A DNA stretch of 64,000 nucleotides from Bostrychus sinensis. Its lineage: Eukaryota > Chordata > Actinopteri > Gobiiformes > Eleotridae. The DNA lies in assembly GCA_020698575.1 (NCBI GenBank), contig CM036245.1, positions 35,021,148 to 35,085,147 of the forward strand, given 5' to 3'. Within the stretch, counting starts at the first letter, position 1. Each line of letters starts with the position of its first letter. The position numbers were made by a program, and so were the translations under genes. The notes below the pieces were generated by a model, which saw nothing but the letters and a program-made list of their open reading frames with translations, did no database searches and had not been told where the DNA came from. Below are positions 50,291-62,055 of this stretch, piece by piece.

Positions 50291-50649
50291 AGTTAATCAG
50301 ATGGAAACATGGCCATGGCCATCCCTGAACTTATGGAGCCACAAGCAGCAAACTCCTACAATGGTTGTGTGTGTGTGTTTTGTTTTTGTTTTTTTTTTCC
50401 CCATAAAGCATTAATCTCAGAGCAGAGCAGCAGCCTGACTGCAGACAGGTGACAGTAACCCTGAGGATAGGCGTACTCAGTGTCTCAGTAGTAGATTTAA
50501 TGCAGAGCACAGTTCAGCAGACACTGTTATCTTAAAACAGTTGGTCTGTTATCACACAGACTTATTAAAGGCTCTCTCACAATAGTCAGAAGTTATTCCT
50601 GAGATGTTTTTTTTTTTTTATCCAAGTAAAAGCACACTCCTCAACCCCT

Positions 50650-50776
50650 CTTTTTTATTCAAAAGCTGCATGATGTCATTAAAAATCTACCAAGTTAAAC
50701 ATTGTGATTAATTGTGATTAATCAAAGCCCAAAAGTGTGATAAATCTGATTAAAATTTTTAATCGATTGACAGGCC
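50650..50776. repeat. MITE-like fragment
   Basis: It contains tandem TTGTGATTAA motifs and ends TTAATCGATTGACAGGCCTG, typical of the end of a short hAT-like fish repeat. No coding. Confidence 0.35.
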
Positions 50777-51045
50777 TGTATAAAAGTCAAGCAAAATGTG
50801 ACATATGAACTTAATTACGGCGTGTGGAGAATAGTGTTGGTTGTTGTTAGGATAAACTCATGTGGACTGATGTAGGAGGGCATGGGCAGGAGCCTAGTGA
50901 CAACCCATGGCAAAATAACACAAGAACTACTAATATTATACTAGTTATATTTTTCACTTTTTAGTAACAGAGTGCACTCCCATGTTGGGTTTGCAATTGC
51001 TACCCGACTTTCCAAATAGAAATTTCGAGATCGGGGGGTGTTCTA

Positions 51046-51102
51046 ATTGAAATTCACAACTCAGAAGTAAGAAGTTCCGAGTTTTGAGTTGTAAATTTCA
51101 AT
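51046..51102. repeat. 18-bp imperfect hairpin (MITE-like)
   Basis: Arms 51046-51063 and 51085-51102 are complementary with one mismatch. The surrounding text (AGTTCCGAGTTTTGAG) looks like a palindromic fish MITE. Confidence 0.5.
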
Positions 51103-51430
51103 CGGGGGACAAGTGGAACGCAGCATGAGCTCCTACTCACACAGCAGTTTTTACCTTCCTTACATTTTGTTCAGTCTTTCAGATGAACAAACCGTGTTAA
51201 AGCAGTGTTAAATCTTTTTTATTAATGTACTTATGTTCTTTACCTAGGCACTGGCATTACATACTTGTGGTCAGTTGGTTGTGAGTTGACAAAAACATCT
51301 CATTGACTTATAATTTGCAATAAGGGCTGCACAGATATAAGGAAGACATGCGATATTCAAAAAACTATGTTGAATACAGGTATTAAATTCATGTCAGATG
51401 GAGGATCATAACATTTTTATGACACATTTA

Positions 51431-52554
51431 GGGACATATTTACTAAGACAGCTGCTAAATTGCGAGTGCAGCTTAACAAATTGCGCTTGCTATTTGTGGG
51501 CATGTTGTGTGTGATATACGAGAAAGTGTGCAAGTAACTGCTGCTGCAAATCTGATATGTAAATGAGATTTTTGCACGAGTATAAGGACACTCTAATAAC
51601 GGGAGCAGCGATGCTCAGCTCCGACTGCATCTTTCCAACAACAATGCAATGCAAAAGTCAATCTGAGAGTCCAGCCTCATTACAGAACTGACTGTAGCAG
51701 ACTGAACACTGTCTTTGAGGGAGAATCATTTCATTGTATTTTACTTTCTTTTATTAACTTTGTGTAGTCCATCCTTGTTAAATGTCTCATGCGATACTGG
51801 CACTGACCTGAGTCACATGACTTATTTCCCCTCTGTGTGAGACAGTGGACAGAGAGGAAAGTCCTATTCACTGTCTGTCAGAGCCAGTAACCTTTCAAAC
51901 AATTATACAGAATGTATCAAGTAGCCTTTATGCAGTGCTGATGGTGATCAAATAAATATAACATTTAAAAAATATATTTTTCCAATGTTCTTTGCTCTTT
52001 ACTCTTCAGTCTTCATCGAAAGGATTTAAAAGGACGTGGAGCAGAGTGAAAACCCAGAGACAAGAGCTGTAAAGGCTGAAGTTCATGGAAATAAAAGCGA
52101 GAACCAAGGAAAAAGTGTTGCAGTAAAGTCCATCTCTTTGTTTCCTCTGACTTCAAATCAAATCTGTTGTATCTTTGTAAATGAGCCCTTTTTAAAACAC
52201 TATAACTTTTTTCAACACTCCATCTGTGCACTAAAAGCCTCACTCTTTCCTCCACAAGACTTTTGCACCTGCTCCTCCAGTGTGCAAAATTTTTACACAG
52301 ATTAGCTCCTGTACTTGTGATAAATCAAATAACAACCACAAAGCAATTTCATTTGCATTTTCCGAGCCTTGAATTTTTTGTGTTCTGGCGAGATCGCCTT
52401 GTTTTACAGATTCATTGAGTCACCAGAGCAAAATGTGTGCTGCATTTGTTCAGTTCCTGTGAGAGACGCTAACCTCAGCTGCGCCTGGGTTGGCTCTACT
52501 TTTAGCATGTTTTATTCATCTAGCGTGCACACAAACCTTTGATAAATCTGGCCC
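51431..52554. mobile_element. TTTA-flanked DNA transposon, family D copy 2
   Basis: The left end is GGGACATATTTACTAAG. The right end, read inward, is GGGCCAGATTTATCAAAGG. TTTA is present on both sides (51427-51430, 52555-52558). About 1.1 kb. It aligns by eye with 44574-45777 over most of its length. No transposase coding is seen. Confidence 0.6.
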
Positions 52555-52620
52555 TTTAGTTTCTTGCGATATGTATATTGCATTTGCTGATTTTGGGATA
52601 ACAATAACAATAATTTGGAA

Positions 52621-53135
52621 TACACTTTATTTGCTATTAGTATTTGCTCACCTGCCTTTACACACATATGAACTTAATTCTTCATCCATAGGGTTTAACA
52701 AGACATTGGCCCACACTTTGCATCTATAACAGCTCCAAATCTTCTGGGAAGGCTTTTCCCAAGGTTTAGGAGGTTTATGGGAATTTTTGATCATTCTTCC
52801 AGAAGTGCATTTGTGAAGTCAGACACTGATGTTGTACTGAGAAGGCCTGGCTCTCAGACTTCGCTCTAATTCATCCCAGTGGTGTTGTGTTGGGTTGAGG
52901 TCAGGACTCTGTGCAGCCCAGTCAACTTCTTCCACACCAAACTCACTCATCCATGTCTTTATGGACCGTGCTTTGTGCACTGGTGCAGTCATGTTGGAAC
53001 AGGAAGTGGCCATTCCCTAAACTTTTCCACAAAGCTGCAGCCTAGGTGCTTGATTTTATATACACCTGTGGCCATGAAAGTGATTGAATTCAGTTATTTG
53101 GATGAGTAAGCAAATACTTTTGGCAATATAGTGTA
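52621..53135 (-). mobile_element. Internally deleted Tc1-like element
   Basis: Termini are TACACTTTATTTGCTATTAG on the left and ...TTTTGGCAATATAGTGTA on the right, the usual ends of a fish Tc1 family. On the minus strand, 52819-53013 encodes the end of a DDE transposase: APVHKA, then VDWAAQSPDLNPTQHHWDEL, matching the family block around the last catalytic residues. Most of the transposase between about 53015 and 53030 is missing compared with full-length Tc1, so this is a non-autonomous deletion derivative. Confidence 0.8.
52819..53013 (-). pseudogene. Tc1 transposase C-terminal fragment
   Basis: Tc1 transposase cuts and pastes the element at TA sites using a DDE catalytic triad. Visible here are the 'D/N-APVHKA' segment and 'WAAQSPDLNP..HHWDELE', which precede and include the region of the last acidic catalytic residue; the frame reads into LERSLRARP. 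The N-terminal DNA-binding domains and first catalytic Asp are deleted, and one 'N' sits where the family usually has D, so it cannot be active. Confidence 0.75.
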
Positions 53136-55010
53136 TACTGTGACTAATGCTGATTTGTCCATAGAGGTGTGGTCTGCTTAACTTATTGCAATTTATGCTT
53201 ATGTCTATATCTTTTCTTCTTCTCCTTCTTCTTCTTCTTCTTCTTTTTTTTCACAACTGAGTTATATATTGAAAATAAAGTGCACCTCCTTATGTCAGGT
53301 CCCTGTATGGGTCATTTAGTGCAGCCAGTCTCTCTGACCCACAGACTAAAAACACATGACTCTGCTGTGTGCTGGTGTACCACAGAGCTCAGGTCACAGT
53401 CAGGGGCAGGCCTTGAAGCTGACACACAGCGTCTGAGCAGTTTCCTCTCGTTTCATCAGGCTCTGTCCAGTCTGTCCCGCCTCCACTAATGAAAGTGATG
53501 CAAGTGATTACTGAGCTCCTGGACAGAGATAAAGAGAGGTCCTATTCCTGTGCAGTGTGCAGGCTCTGACAGTGTGTGTGAAGATAAAAAGTAAATGTCA
53601 CTAGAGATATTTTGGAAACGTTAGGGGACTTTCTCTTTTAGAGATTCAAGAACTAGAATTAAAACAGTCTTCTGAAAATGCCACTGTGAGGCTCACTTGG
53701 TAGATACTGGTCTTATCTGTGTAATGGCAATGTCATTTCAATGATACAAAAGGAAAGTCTCTTAAAACCTTTCCAAACTAAACTAAACAATACAAAGAAA
53801 TGCAGATGTATATCTGATATGATCTGATATGATAACAATGTCCTTTGGTGTCTGCTTGTGTCTTATACACTGAGACAAACACAGGCAGTCTACTGTGGTG
53901 CAGTAAGCCTTAATGTTGTCAAGATACTAAAAATTCAACTCAATTTTGATGCAAAAAAAACAAACAAACTTGATACCAATTCCAATATCACACTGAATGT
54001 TGTTTGAGGTAGTACCTAGAGGTTATAACCGCCCTAATAGATAATATTTTGTACAGAATAATAATATTAGGCTATTTCTATATATGTAGTGTATTTGTAC
54101 ATTTTTTCAAACATATATTTTTCTATACAAGCAGTGTTTATTAGTTCATCCTCCTACATAACTCTGATGCCTCTGTAGTCCACAGCCATGTAGCTACATG
54201 ATGATCTTTTATTCAACACAACGCTAAATAATACAGTAAGTAGTTTGTATATGTGATCCAAATTTACTTCAGATTAAGATAAATGATTCCTCAAATGTGT
54301 AATTTTGCATCAAAAGTCAAGTTTAATTACATTTTGCCTGTTTGTATTTTCTATAACTCAAGTAAGGTTATTTAAGCTGCATTAGCCATGGCTCATATTT
54401 ATACTGTGGTTGTGTGATTTACTGGGCTGATATTGGCTCATAGACCTCAGGTTTAAAGCCTGTGACTGTACTGCAGTAATAGACAGTGATACACGACAGA
54501 GTCAGGACCACAGCAGTGGAACTTTAAAATAACCTATAGCTGCTCTGCTAACGCTAATAACAGCTCACTCTGTCTTTTCTCCAACGGGAACAGGACATTC
54601 GCAGTTACATTTAGGCTGTTTTATGTTATGTCCATTTGGAGTGATGCTGCTCAGACCTAAACCTGAGCAGTGACTCCCAACACTCAGTCCAATCGGGAAG
54701 TCCCACGGAAACTCCCAAAGAAAGGGTTCTTTGGTGCAGCGGTGATAGAGGCAAGCGAGTGAACGCCTTTGACTAAACTTCATGAAAAGAGCTGTTTTGA
54801 TGTTTTCTGAAAGTTTTCTGTTGGACTGACACAGGGAGGGGCTGCTTCTGTGTTTCTGCAGGTGTAATAAAGACAGCACATTATCGATACTTTTCTAAAT
54901 TAATGTCTAATTTAGAGACTGGTTTTAGTATGGATTAGTATCTTGGTATTAATTTTTCTGACAACCCTAGTAAGCCTATATCTCCAGCCTGTGTGGCTGC
55001 GGGTGTGTCT
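53136..55010. other. No gene seen; simple repeats
   Basis: It contains a CTT-rich tract at about 53215-53250. The rest is anonymous AT-rich sequence. Open frames at 53169-53489 and 54565-54879 show no recognisable domain. Confidence 0.55.
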
Positions 55011-55069
55011 CAGGGTGTGTTCACACTCGCTGGTCCGCACGACTCAGTGTGCTTTAGGCTGATAGTCTA

Positions 55070-55549
55070 TTGCCTGGAAAATCCAGACTGATATGTCTCT
55101 GTATTATTATACAGAGACATATCAGTCTGGTCACCACGCCGTCCACTGTGGTTGGATTGAAATCCCAACCGTACCGTGCATTTTGATTTGTTTATTTAAG
55201 TCACGTGTTCTTCGCGAGCAGCGGCCTCAACAACAACAATCAAGATGGCGCACTGAGGAGCCGAGTTTGTTTCATTCAGCGGTAAATTCCATTTTAAATG
55301 ACCAAAAACATATCGAGTCATTAAAACCACAGCAGCTTACAGCACTAGAAGCCTTTACTTAAAAAAAAAAAAAAGATGTTTTCGTGTTGCTCACTTTCTT
55401 GTCACTTTGTTAACGTCACGTCGGCTATTTTCTGATTGGCTAACTCCGCTGTCCGTTTACTGGGGTTTGCTCCGCCCTAGAAATCGAATTGATTCAATGG
55501 CGACCAGACTCACCGCTGGTACAGCGTGGAGTCTGGAATTCCCCGGCAA
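55070..55549. mobile_element. MITE nested in 55011-56139
   Basis: Termini are TTGCCTGGAAAATCCAGACT on the left and, read inward from the right, TTGCCGGGGAATTCCAGAC. About 480 bp. It contains a perfect hairpin next to its left end (55083-55130). Open frames inside are short. Confidence 0.5.
55083..55130. repeat. Perfect 21-bp hairpin with 6-base loop
   Basis: Bases 55083-55103 are exactly complementary to 55110-55130, with loop ttatta at 55104-55109. The arm starts inside the terminal repeat of the surrounding MITE. Confidence 0.9.
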
Positions 55550-56159
55550 GATAAATCTGCACCTGTGTTGATGATGTCATTCAAACTGAACTGACTGAGT
55601 GAGCAGTAACAAAACCTCACCTGTAGGGGGCAGTGTGCCAGTATTTACTGAGAGAAACTTGAGAAGAAGAAACCCTGCTCCTCTATTGGTCAAAAGTCTG
55701 GCTCTTCAGCTGAATATATCCCAATAATATCATACGGTGCACTTTAATTAATATTTAATGAAGTATTAGGTTTAGAGCAGTGATCTCGGCTGAACACAGC
55801 TGTGGATTCTCTCTGTGATTAATATGAAATCTGTGTTGTTTCAGCAGTGTTTTCACATTTGTTTGCTAATGTTAGCAACCTTTTAAATACATTTTATTTA
55901 CAGTAGGCTATATTTGTATTTTTTCCTTATAGTCACGTTAGACGGACCGCACCGGGACCGCACCGGGACCGCACCAGGACTCGAAGCGCACCACACTGAT
56001 TTCAGGAGGACCAGAGTTCACTTGTTTGGTACGCACCTGGGCATGATTGTGCGTTCACACCTGCTCAGTCAAACCTTTCCCAGGAAGCACACCAGAGTTA
56101 AATTGAAGCAAACCAAACATGACAAGTGTAAACACAGGGCACGGAGGACCATTTCAATT

Positions 56160-56188
56160 CAATTTTATTTATAATGCCGAGTATCACA

Positions 56189-56233
<45 letters not shown>

Positions 56234-56420
56234 TTGTATTTCTCTCTATGGACCAGATGTCCTGTGGCCTTAATAAAGTTTGAATGAATGAAAAATAACT
56301 ACATCAAACTAAACAGACCCAGGACATCCTCTGTCCTTCTTGTTAAGGAAAACCTCCTAAAAAACCCAGTTGTGGGGGAAAAAAAAGAAGAAACGTCCTG
56401 GAGCAGGGTTAGGTGAGCAC
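56160..56420 (+). repeat. Common fish interspersed repeat with (ATT)n
   Basis: It starts with CAATTTTATTTATAATGCC and then a long ATT run (about 56190-56233). The block ACAGACCCAGGACA...AAAACCTCCTAAAAAACCC follows at about 56315-56370. This is the same family as 4013-5190 and the reverse-oriented copy at 39420-40070. Confidence 0.55.
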
Positions 56421-56639
56421 CAGGATAAACTGTGCTCAGAGACCCAGGCCCTCATCTCTGTCTTCAAGGCGGAGAAAGCATCTTTTTCAGCACTGTGTTT
56501 ATGAAGTGCAGTATTCAAAATGTGCTCCCAGTCCAGGTTTGCTTAAACAGCAGAAGCTTAAACAGAGTATTATTATTATTATTATTATTATTATTTTTTA
56601 ATTATTATTATTTTTTATTTCACCACTAAATATCAGCTG
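56421..56639. repeat. Repeat-rich spacer with (ATT)n
   Basis: It includes a second ATT array at about 56568-56597. The short open frames here are microsatellite artefacts. Confidence 0.5.
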
Positions 56640-56800
56640 TGGCGATATTTATTCATTCATCTAGACAGACAATGAGATGGAGGAAATTGGGGGAGAGACT
56701 TTTGGCATCTGTCAGAGTCCAGACTCAAACCCACAGCACCGAGGCAGGCTGTAGTTGCCCTATATATGCGCCTCAGCTCTACTGCTGAGCCATAAGGCAG
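56640..56800 (-). mobile_element. tRNA-derived SINE fragment
   Basis: Its reverse complement matches the head and middle of the SINE at 61515-61680 (TATGGCTCA, GGGCAACTACAGCCTGCC, then a B-box-like TTTGAGTCTGG). It is older and diverged. Confidence 0.5.
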
Positions 56801-57946
56801 CCCCTCTGACTTTTTTTTATATATATCTGACAATCTTTCCTGTATTTTGGTGCATTTTAACAGGTGTTTTAGCTCACCCTAGTATTAGTAAATTGATTAT
56901 TTCTATTTGTTATTGTAGCGACAGTGTGAGAGACAATTTTTTAGAGGTATACTGTTGTTTACTGACGCATATTGTTGCATACTTTTTATGAAATATAACA
57001 TAATATAATCTATAATTCCTATTCCCCAGTCTAGGTAATTTCTTTTTATAATATATAACAATTCATTCAATTCAAATAAACATGACCTAAAAAGAATTTA
57101 ACCAATGCATTTGTGACGGTGACCCATCAAAACAACTGAATGGTGCTCATTAAGAAGCACAATCAGCATCATTACATCTGCCATTACGATTTTTTTTTAA
57201 CACAATATTGTAAGAAGCTGCTAACTGCTTTTTCCATCGTCGAGTGTCCGTGGAGCTGTGCAGGTTGAGTAAGCCTCTTCATTCATACAATCAGCTTCTC
57301 TTCATATTCTGGGCTTTCAGTCTTTTCAAGTGACTCGTTACATCACACGCAGCCTTCAGAGTAGCACACTTAATGGCTGTCATTTGTCTAACTCATTTTA
57401 TGTAAGATAGATTTGTGTCTGTGGTCTTTGCATGGTCCATTCTGTTCTTTAATTCTGTGGGAGTTTGTGGGCCACAGTGTTAAAGCTCTACAGCGCACAT
57501 TCTTTATTTATATTATAAGTGCATAGGGAGGCAAGAGACCTGTTGATCTTACCACATACAGTAGGTAAGGCAGTAGTCATATAAAGAATTGCAGCTGGTG
57601 TTGTAATTCTTGTATGTTAGAAAACAGCTGTTGGCCAATGTGTCAGAGCCGACTTTAAAAAATGGAGACTGTGCATGCAACATGTCTGAAGGTCGGACAC
57701 AGTGGAACAGGTAAAATACACTTTAACCCTCCTCCAACCAAGAGGGGTAAAATATGACCCTGAGCGTATATTTTTTATCATATCTCAGAGATGCTTTACT
57801 TTCTCATATTTGTTTTTTCATGACTTTGTTGGTCTAGTTGTTGTCTAAGACTTCATATAGTTGTTTTTGGTTCTTAAAGGGGTTAGAGGTAAGGGTTAAA
57901 TCCATTTTATCTTGATTAAGCCCTTATTATTGATACAAAATCATGC
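56801..57946. other. No gene seen
   Basis: Non-coding. The part around 57200-57380 is less AT-rich and lacks recognisable repeats; nothing in it supports an exon. Confidence 0.6.
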
Positions 57947-57950
57947 TTAA

Positions 57951-58246
57951 AGGTGCCTTAAACAGTATACATTTATTTATATTTCATACAAATGACCCAC
58001 ATGTACCAAGATATGATGTAAACATGTTTAAATCTAAGATTAGTTTTACTGATAACAAAGGTACAGCTGATTTATCAAAAATTAAATATATATTTTACAT
58101 AATACCCAAGTTGTTTTTGTTTACATTTATTGTTTTGGTTCTAAAACTGCATTGCAGATCGTCCAATCAGAAAAGAGACCATTGTTTTGATTTAGACTGC
58201 AGTACTGTTTTCAAACCAGCAGGAGTACATGCTGCTTACAGTACCT
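57951..58246 (+). mobile_element. TTAA-flanked MITE (piggyBac-like), complete copy
   Basis: It is flanked by TTAA at 57947-57950 and 58247-58250. Outer ends are AGGTGCCTTAAACAGTA and, read inward on the other strand, AGGTACTGTAAGCAGC. About 296 bp, without coding potential. Two related copies lie at 39059-39340 (same strand) and 41154-41443 (opposite strand). Confidence 0.65.
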
Positions 58247-58250
58247 TTAA

Positions 58251-58829
58251 AGTAAGAGCTAATTACATTGTAATGGAAGACAAGTTTCTATCTAAGAAGT
58301 TAAACTTTACCTGATTTTTTATGGATTTATTAGGATTATTCTGTATTGGAGTGAGTATGGCCCCGCCCACTTATAACCATAAAAAATTGTCAAAAATATA
58401 GTTTCTCTTAATTTTTTTAAAACTAAACCACATAAGAATGAAAAGTGGTGAAGGAGCTTTGTTTATGTTATTGTGGGTTGTTCCTGACATAAATCATGCA
58501 CCTTTTATTAAAGAAAGTCTATAAATTTTGGGTGTCTAAATATGCAAATTATATTCAAATGTATCAAAATATTAATTTTACAAACTAAATCTTTTTACTT
58601 GATATGACTGTTAACGCATCAATAACGATGACTAATGAGAAATAATCACATTATTTTGCTTTTTGTTTTTATCTGTGGGGTACAAGGTGACCCCACTCAG
58701 TAATCTATGTAAAACAGGTTGGTAGGATAATAAGTCAGATTATTTTATTTTTATTTGAGAGGAACCTTTTTAATCACACCACAACCACATTATTGTTATT
58801 ATTATTGTTATTGTTACTATTATTATATT
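58251..58829. other. No gene seen
   Basis: AT-rich non-coding sequence. It ends in a short interrupted ATT microsatellite at about 58793-58830. Confidence 0.6.
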
Positions 58830-59120
58830 TTATTTTTTCTCAGTGTATGGTGCAGTGCTGAGGAGTGTGATTTTTTGGCTCAGTTCAGAGTGGCTGGTTT
58901 CTAGGAGCTGCTCACTGTACTTTCCAAACCCAATCTTTATACTTCCAAGAACTCCCACCACAAACGGGATCACTTTGGTTTTTGTCATCCGTGAAATTTC
59001 AATCTGAAGATCTTTGTATTTGCTGAGTTTTTCTTTTTCTTTGAGTGAGAGGTTTGCGTCATCAAGGACTGCGACACTGATGAGGAGACATTGTTTTTCT
59101 TTTTTGTTGCAGAAGGTCAA
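58830..59120 (-). pseudogene. Non-LTR retrotransposon C-terminal fragment
   Basis: A 96-codon minus-strand open frame reads KEKEKLSKYKDLQIEISRM, then TKVIPFVVGVLGSIKIG, then LSQKITLLSTAP. I recognise this pattern as the extreme C-terminal segment of some vertebrate and invertebrate LINE polyproteins, in which a 'KYKDL-EI-RMW... PVVIGALG' block ends the protein. No upstream reverse transcriptase domain is adjacent, so it is a 5'-truncated dead copy. It lies just beyond the presumed end of the dachsous 3' UTR. The exact LINE clade is not assigned. Confidence 0.5.
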
Positions 59121-59319
59121 CTCTGTTTACTTATATTATTATTATTTCACCATTAAGCATCACCACTGGCGATTAAATTAAACAGAAAATTATATGGAGA
59201 AAAAGCCAAGTCCACTATAATATATATATTAAATTAGTTATATTATTATTTATTTATTATTACTATCTCAGAGTAAATGAAATAAACCAAACTAGAAGGC
59301 ACAATGTTCACATAAGTAC

Positions 59320-59325
59320 TTTATT
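59320..59325 (-). promoter_or_regulatory. Candidate polyadenylation signal AATAAA (minus strand)
   Basis: The plus strand reads tttatt here. It is the first canonical signal I noticed downstream of the dachsous stop codon on its strand, and a T/G-rich stretch follows within 40 bases. Not proven. Confidence 0.35.
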
Positions 59326-59855
59326 CAGGCACTTTTGCTCCCAACATTTTTCTGGACAAGTGTAGAATGAATGGCACCTGCAAATGCTCAGTTCAGACAA
59401 ACATGAAACACTAAACACATGGTAGAAAACAGTACATATACAAATGCAAATACCACAGGTGGGGTTGGTCACCGTCAGCTTCAACTCCCAGTAAATAATT
59501 TAGCATGTACTTCATATAGCTTCATCATAAATTAGAATGGAAAAGGATATTAGTGTTACGCAAGCATTCCTTTTCAATAAATGGAAAAACATAGGAACAT
59601 ATTAATGGCTTGGCAAAGGTGGCTGTGTTTGCAAACTGATTAATTATTCAACTTAGTAAAGCCTGCCAAAACAAAATTATGATCAAGAGAGTCAGTGGTG
59701 CAAGAATCCTGGAATAACATTATGTAAATTATGAATGACACGATACACTGTTTCCATTCAGGTAATATGGAACATTCATTGGACTGAACATTCATATTTA
59801 ATATTTAGCTTGTTACCAGTGTACTTTGGAGTGTCTCAGTGTTTTAATAAACTCT

Positions 59856-60150
59856 GGGGTGTAACGATCCTGGAACAATGTGATATGTATTGATTAGAAT
59901 TGTTTTGATCCAATTCAAGAACGATATTGTTTCATTTAGGATGATATGGTTTTGATATGATTTAACACCTTTATATCCACACAATCAATACTGATCAACT
60001 TTTTGCAAAAAATCTTAAAAGTTCATCCTCACATCAGGCATTGTGGCCAGGGCTTATTACGTCTCTCTCTAGGTAATGTGTATCGATATAGTTGGATTGT
60101 AGGGATAAAAAAACGATACATCGATATAGTTACTGTATCGTTACATTCCT
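59856..60150. mobile_element. hAT-like miniature element remnant
   Basis: The left end reads GGGGTGTAACGATCC. The right end, read inward, is AGGAATGTAACGATACAGT. The shared TGTAACGAT(A/C)C inverted termini and several internal 'gatatcg'-like motifs fit a non-autonomous DNA transposon. No transposase coding is visible. Confidence 0.5.
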
Positions 60151-60179
60151 TGTATTTGTAAATGGTTAATTTTTATACG

Positions 60180-60245
60180 CACAATGGCTTTGTGTCTAGA
60201 GCATGGTAGTTGCAGGTTTGATTCTCAGGCTGTCCAACACAATAT
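60180..60245 (+). repeat. Weak tRNA-like (SINE) remnant
   Basis: It contains TCTAGAGCATGG followed by GGTTTGATTCTC, resembling a degraded A box and B box. Too short to classify. Confidence 0.25.
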
Positions 60246-61514
60246 CCTGTATACATATAGTATTTACAGTGGACCTGTGAACACAAATAGTGTGGACATA
60301 GCTTCTGTCAAATAGCTGGATTTCATGTAATTGAACATTGTCTGCTCCACATTGAGAAAAAGAAAAAAAATGCACCAATAAGGCATGTAGTGATGAATGA
60401 AAGGCAGAGTCCAGTATTTTGAAAAAAAAAAAAAAAAAAAATCATACACTGGCTCCATTTACAGCAAATTGCCTCTAAAGTATGCGACAGAACCACGTAT
60501 GCAAATTATTGACCTATTCCTTTAAGGCCAGGGCACCTGAAGGACAGGATCGCTGGATGTCAGGTTCCATTTCCAGTCTGAAAATGAAGCCACGAGCACT
60601 AAGACAAGTTTTCAGCATTTCACATTCATGATTACCTTTTGATGTCAGATCAAACACCAGCGCTGAAGAAAATCCCATCATACAATACTGTATTCCTACT
60701 GATGCTCCATTTGTTCAAACCAGAATGTCTTCTAGTATAAATATTTACAATCATCTCATACAAAAATCCCACTTCATAAAGCATTAATGCCAACCTTCAT
60801 TTAGAAACCAAGGTTTAGAAACAAAAAAAAAAAAAAAAAAGAAAAGCAAATACAACTAGCGTACAGTACACACATGTTTACAGAACAAGCTACAAATATA
60901 CAAATATAGAAATATATTCTGAGGTTTTAGCAACCTTATGACAAGTTAATGCCATGTTGTGTCAGAAACAATAAGTAAGTATAAAAATATAGACAATGAT
61001 TTTGTACAAAATATTGACATCATGACTGAGTCCCCATTTGAATGTGCAAATAAACTCTGATCAACAGGAGAAGAGTTCCATAGGAAATAATAAAGGCAGA
61101 GTCCAGTACGGCCTGTGGTCTTACAATTATGGAAGCTGCTCACTACTGTATAAACAAAGAGCCAAAGTTAAACACTGAGAAACTCATAATCATAATAATG
61201 ACATAGTAATTTGAAGCAAAAAAGGGATCTGAACTCCTTTTGATTTTGTGCATACACTCTACAAGCTGATTTGCCCCAAGATACCCCAAAGCGTTTGAAA
61301 TCAATATGAACCATAAACCAGCCTGGTCAGCCATACCATGTTTTTTCTTTTCTATAAAAAGACTAATCTAGGCTTATACAGAAGTTGTTTTATCCACAGA
61401 GATGCAGAAAAATAAATTAATTTGAATACAAATAAATCAAAATACAGTGGCTTTCTATTTAGTGAAAAATCATGTGAAGCAAAGAGATTCCAAACCCATT
61501 CCACAGAGGGAATG

Positions 61515-61680
61515 TGTATGGCACTGCTGTATGGCTCAATGGCAGAGCTGCAGTGCATATGCAGGGCAACCACAGCCTGCCTTGGCATTGTGTGTTCGAG
61601 TTTGCCAAATATCTCTCCACACTCTCTCCCCAATTTGCTACTATACTTTGTTCTATCAATAAAGCCTAAAAATGACCAAA
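61515..61680 (+). mobile_element. tRNA-derived SINE (antisense to dachsous 3' UTR)
   Basis: The head resembles a pol III promoter: an A-box-like TGGCTCAATGGCAGAGC and a B-box-like GTTCGAGTTTG about 60 bases later. The tail ends with a CAATAAAGCC motif. A related copy lies on the minus strand at 56640-56800, sharing the sequence from TATGGCTCA through GGGCAAC and CAGCCTGCC. Confidence 0.6.
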
Positions 61681-62055
61681 GAAGATAGGGAAGGGGTATG
61701 GTTGGACATGCTTATTTTTTATAACTTTTACTTAATTAAAAAAATACTTTTAAATGTCAATGTGTGTGTATTTTGAATTCATAATTAATGTATATATTGT
61801 TCACAAGGATGTTTTGATTTCAATATGTAAAAATTTTAATTTGAAGTGACAAAATTTTGGTTGACTTTACTGTAATTGAATAGATTATTAGTTATTAGTG
61901 AAATGTTTTAGCAAAAAATAAAAAATAATAATATATCAGTTACTATTTCGAGCATGTTTCTCAATGTTTTACTTTATCTTTTTTTTCTAACTCATTGGCA
62001 GAATATGGCTTCCATATACAACAAAACAATTATGGGGCATGAAGGTTCAGTTCAA

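Larger units (their letters stand above)
55011..56139. mobile_element. Inverted-repeat DNA transposon remnant with nested MITE
   Basis: The left end reads CAGGGTGTGTTCACACTCG. The right end, read inward, is CCCTGTGTTTACACTTGTC. These look like matching inverted termini. The interval holds a second element at 55070-55549. No transposase frame is visible. Confidence 0.4.
59300..62055 (-). other. Probable 3' UTR of the dachsous gene
   Basis: This stretch directly follows the dachsous stop codon on the minus strand and has no other gene. A minus-strand AATAAA lies at 59320-59325, followed downstream by a T/G-rich run, which would suit a cleavage site near 59300. The interval contains a hAT-like remnant (59856-60150), a tRNA-like fragment near 60190-60240, A runs (60421-60440, 60822-60840) and an antisense SINE (61515-61680). 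The length (~2.7 kb) is inferred; an earlier non-canonical poly(A) site cannot be excluded. Confidence 0.4.
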
